The notes under the pieces were generated by a model that was not told the origin of the DNA, made no database searches, and worked only from the letters and a program-made list of their open reading frames with translations. A program made the translations under genes and the position numbers. From Antedon mediterranea (taxonomy: Eukaryota > Echinodermata > Crinoidea > Comatulida > Antedonidae): a stretch of DNA of 64,000 nucleotides. Each line of letters starts with the position of its first letter. Positions within the stretch are counted from its first letter, which is position 1. The DNA is taken from NCBI RefSeq assembly GCF_964355755.1, contig NC_092675.1, forward strand, positions 30,094,912 through 30,158,911. The letters run 5' to 3'. This document shows positions 61,501-64,000 of this stretch, in pieces.

Positions 61501-63610
61501 TGGTGGTTGAACTGGTGTTGCTGGTGGTGTGAGCGCTGTTGGGATTTTAGAAGCTTGAGCTAATAATAAACTTTGAACCTGGTAACAATAACACAAAATG
61601 AATATAAATTTAACAAACCGATTTATAAATTGTTACCTTTTAGAATTGTTAAACATTTGAAATGATAAATACATATTTGTGAATTGCATTCTATAGTTTG
61701 TGCTGTCAATTATAATTTACTTACTTGAGCTTGAAGATCTTTGATTAGTTGTTCTTGTCTTTTCAACTGTTGAAGAGTGTGTTCATCAGGCCCAGGTCTG
61801 TAAGCTGCCTGATTGTCCAACTGTTGAAGAGTGTGTTCATCAGGCCCAGGTCTGTAAGCTGCCTGATTGTCCAACTGTTGAAGAGTGTGTTCATCAGGCC
61901 CAGGTCTGTAAGCTGCCTGATTGTCCAACTGTTGAATAGTGTGTCCAGGTCTACAAGCTCCATCATTTCCCATGCTCTGAATCGAGGAATAATTCCTAGC
62001 GTCACTTATCTGATCTGATGAAGGATTAGAATGTTGAACCTCTCTATGATGTTCTGACACTTGAGTATAGCCAAGTAAATGGCTGTCATGATGCATTCCA
62101 GAACTTGGAGTAGAAAGGTCAGTAGAATTTACTGTATGCATACCTGTACTGTATCCTCTATCTGTCACATTGTTTTCATTAATATAAATTTGGGTGCTTA
62201 AAGGTCTGTCATCAGAGCCATACTGCATTGTATTTTTAGATACAGTTGATTCAGCAGGATTCGTATGAAACATGCTTTCTTGATTTGAACTAGGACATTG
62301 GATCGCTGTAGGTGCACTCATTCTCCGATGTTCTGTAGAAGATGTCTTGTGAGAATTCTGCTCAGACATTCTCCTTGGATCTGGTCTACTATGTACATGA
62401 TCATGCGATGTCATGAAAGGAGCACCGGTATACATGACAGGCAATTTATGGCACTGATGAACTGGATGTGACGATGTCCTTCCCAACATCATCCTACCTG
62501 ATTTCATATCCATTATTACAGGATGATGTGGAGTTTCAGTGATTGGAATTTCTCTTCCAGAAGGTATCCTATGAGCACCGGTATTTTGCATACTTCTCCC
62601 ATCCAAAAGAGGAGTTTCATCTGTGTTTGGTAACCCTTTTGGAACAGCTGGAACTGTAACTTGAGGACCACTATTGAGCATTATTACACCTCTTTTCACA
62701 TCAATGCTTTTTGAGGACTGTTCTGGTGGAGTACCAAGAGGAGTGTGCATGTTTATCATTCCTCTTCCACACACCGGAGGTTGAGAGGTTGCAGTATTCT
62801 GCATAGTTCTTCCAGAAATTGGACGAGGAATATGTGGTTGACAATGCTGCCCACTTTGGTAGGAATGATGTCCATGGAAGACGGGACTTTGTAACTTTTG
62901 TTGTTGTAGTGGTTGATGTTGCTGCGTGTAAGAATGGGAATGGTTTAAACTTCCTGCAGAGGTAAATTGATTTAGCAGTGTTGGAGCAATATTTAGTCTC
63001 GCTTGATGTTGCTGTATTGGAGGATTATTTGGCAGAGATTGATTTAGTTGCATATGAGGAACACTTGGCATAGACTGATGTAGCTGTACTGGAGGAACAC
63101 TTGGCATAGATTTATTTAGCCGTATTGAAGGATTATTTGGCATAGATTGATTTAGCTGTACTGGATGAACACTTGGCCTAACTTGATGCAGCTGTATTGG
63201 AGGATTATTTGGCATAGGTTGATGTAGCTGTATTGGAGGATTATTTGGCAAAGAATGATTTAGCTGCATATGAGGAACACTTGGCATAGACTGATGTAGC
63301 TGTATTGGAGGATTATTAGGCATAGGTTGATGCAGCTGTACTGGAGGATTATTTGGCATAGATTCATCAAAAAGTACAGATAAATCAGGAACTGAGGGCT
63401 TCATGCTTGCATTCTGTAATTACATAAAACAAAGATGTGGACAATAGTTTTCATCCTTGTTTTACTGCCATGAACATTTGATAAGGTATTTGGGGATAAG
63501 ATAAACTTACCTGATGAAGCAGAGGCTTGGGACTTGGCAGTGGTTTTGGTTCCTCAATTTCACCTGTTGATAATGATCTGGCGGAGGATGATCTGGATAA
63601 AGAAGTCTTT
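58551..63610 (-). CDS. STIL: STIL (centriole duplication factor), C-terminal part; 5' exons beyond right edge
   Basis: Exons on the minus strand: 63610-63511, 63413-61725, 61578-61055, 60677-60518, 60137-59953, 59274-58551 (stop TAG 58551-58553). They join in frame to about 1126 residues. The sequence is disordered and Pro/Gln/Ser-rich except for three conserved elements. One is a short coiled coil, QEQLIKDLQAQVQSLLLAQ, formed across the 61725/61578 junction; in STIL/Ana2 it binds PLK4. The second is a STAN motif in the last exon (LSMEANAIAMKYLSDQQL, then SFASKKYMEKYGLL), which binds SAS-6. The third is the C-terminal ILDVNRLKQLPKLL. An acidic stretch (EEDSDSDENDTNDEDGDTEE) and a Lys-rich run (KKGKKKIKKKLKEKK) precede and follow the STAN start. 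STIL scaffolds SAS-6 cartwheel assembly under PLK4. The N-terminal globular half lies outside the window. Confidence 0.88.
59350..59650 (-). mobile_element. tRNA-Leu/Ser-like SINE in a STIL intron
   Basis: The minus strand starts GAGTGGCCGAGCGGTTAAGA (box A) with box B-like GGGGCTCGAGGC about 40 nt further, then a body through GGTTCTGGTGGTAGAACGAG and TCCAGTGTACACATCTAGCT. A head with a long variable arm suggests a class II tRNA origin. A run of CACT repeats marks the 5' side. Confidence 0.6.
60787..60929. mobile_element. MITE family copy 12 (STIL intron)
   Basis: CCTCTGTCCACCATCAAACT at the left, GATAGTGTAGACAGAGCTTT at the right. Confidence 0.85.
61725..63413 (-). other. STIL: STIL large exon with two coding tandem repeats
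   Basis: A 1689-nt phase 0-0 exon of 563 codons. Near its start (about 62975-63362) lie about eleven 12-residue units of the type SMPNNPPIQLHQ. Near its end (about 61767-61945) lie three near-identical 18-residue units, LDNQAAYRPGPDEHTLQQ, preceded by a partial one, directly before the PLK4-binding coiled coil. Confidence 0.85.
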
Positions 63611-63613
63611 CTA

Positions 63614-64000
63614 AAAACACATTTATATATATATTTATTTCTATTAAAAATTAAACGAAAAAACCCAAGTAAATGATTTTGACAATATATATATATATTC
63701 CTTCACTTGCACTGATGAAGTGCTAGTGTTGCCCGAAAGCTCTGCTAACTTTTCTGGCTGTTTACTTTATCGTTTTGATTTAGCTTTTCGCTTTTTATTT
63801 TTGTATCTCCATTGAGATCCAGCCACTGATACCCACAGCATTGTCATTTTTTTCAGTAATTTGCCTTTGGATTTATATATTATATATATATATAAACTTT
63901 ATTTATTCACGAGACTGATGTACAGTACAACTTGTTCAATAAACATTATTTGTTTTTACAAACTTGTGATATTACAAAAATATGGTTTATAAAAGAAAAC
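63614..64000. other. STIL intron sequence with a dispersed repeat
   Basis: No exon seen. TA-rich microsatellites lie at 63625, 63690 and 63877. A dispersed repeat at 63765-63873 (CTTTATCGTTTTGATTTAGC to TTTCAGTAATTTGCCTTTGG) is shared with 24807-24905. Confidence 0.5.

Overview
This is a window of animal nuclear DNA: AT-rich, with small phase-matched exons, GT/AG introns, and dense MITEs, tRNA-derived SINEs, minisatellites and one Penelope-like fragment. The gene set (secreted GH16 beta-1,3-glucanases, one with an N-terminal CBM39 glucan-binding domain; a Roc-COR protein fused to Neuralized, Death and TIR domains; a TESK kinase; the centriole factor STIL) points to a marine invertebrate deuterostome. 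An echinoderm is my best guess, but this rests on gene content alone and the species cannot be fixed from the sequence.

Layout. (1) About 1-17.8 kb holds the 5' half of a TESK-family kinase gene on the minus strand. I find three exons (17450-17759, 7910-8031, 4477-4525) separated by introns of about 9.4 and 3.4 kb, with the rest of the kinase beyond the left edge. The introns carry minisatellites, a 600-bp purine tract, MITEs and a Harbinger-like element. (2) 17.8-23.4 kb is intergenic, with a palindromic Penelope-like fragment and tRNA-like SINEs. (3) 23.4-39.2 kb is a complete 19-coding-exon gene on the plus strand whose exons join in frame to a 1256-residue protein with NHR, Roc, COR, Death and TIR domains. 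(4) 42.9-49.0 kb (minus) and 54.5-57.7 kb (plus) are two head-to-head paralogous GH16 genes. Both have a signal peptide, a TATA box and intact ExDxxE catalytic residues. Six exons have identical lengths in the two genes. The minus-strand copy also carries CBM39 and a duplicated Pro-rich linker exon. (5) 58.5-63.6 kb is the 3' half of a STIL homologue on the minus strand, with the coiled coil, the STAN motif and the conserved C-terminus. Its very large exon contains two expanded coding tandem repeats.

The most interesting locus is the NHR-Roc-COR-Death-TIR gene. It reads as a candidate innate-immune or cell-death signalling protein in which a Neuralized domain sits where Roco proteins usually carry leucine-rich repeats. 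It lies next to two glucan-binding or glucan-cleaving secreted enzymes, so a sensing neighbourhood is possible, but neighbourhood alone is weak evidence in an animal genome.

Exon coordinates were derived by hand from splice signals, reading frame and protein similarity recalled from family knowledge. No alignment or search was run.
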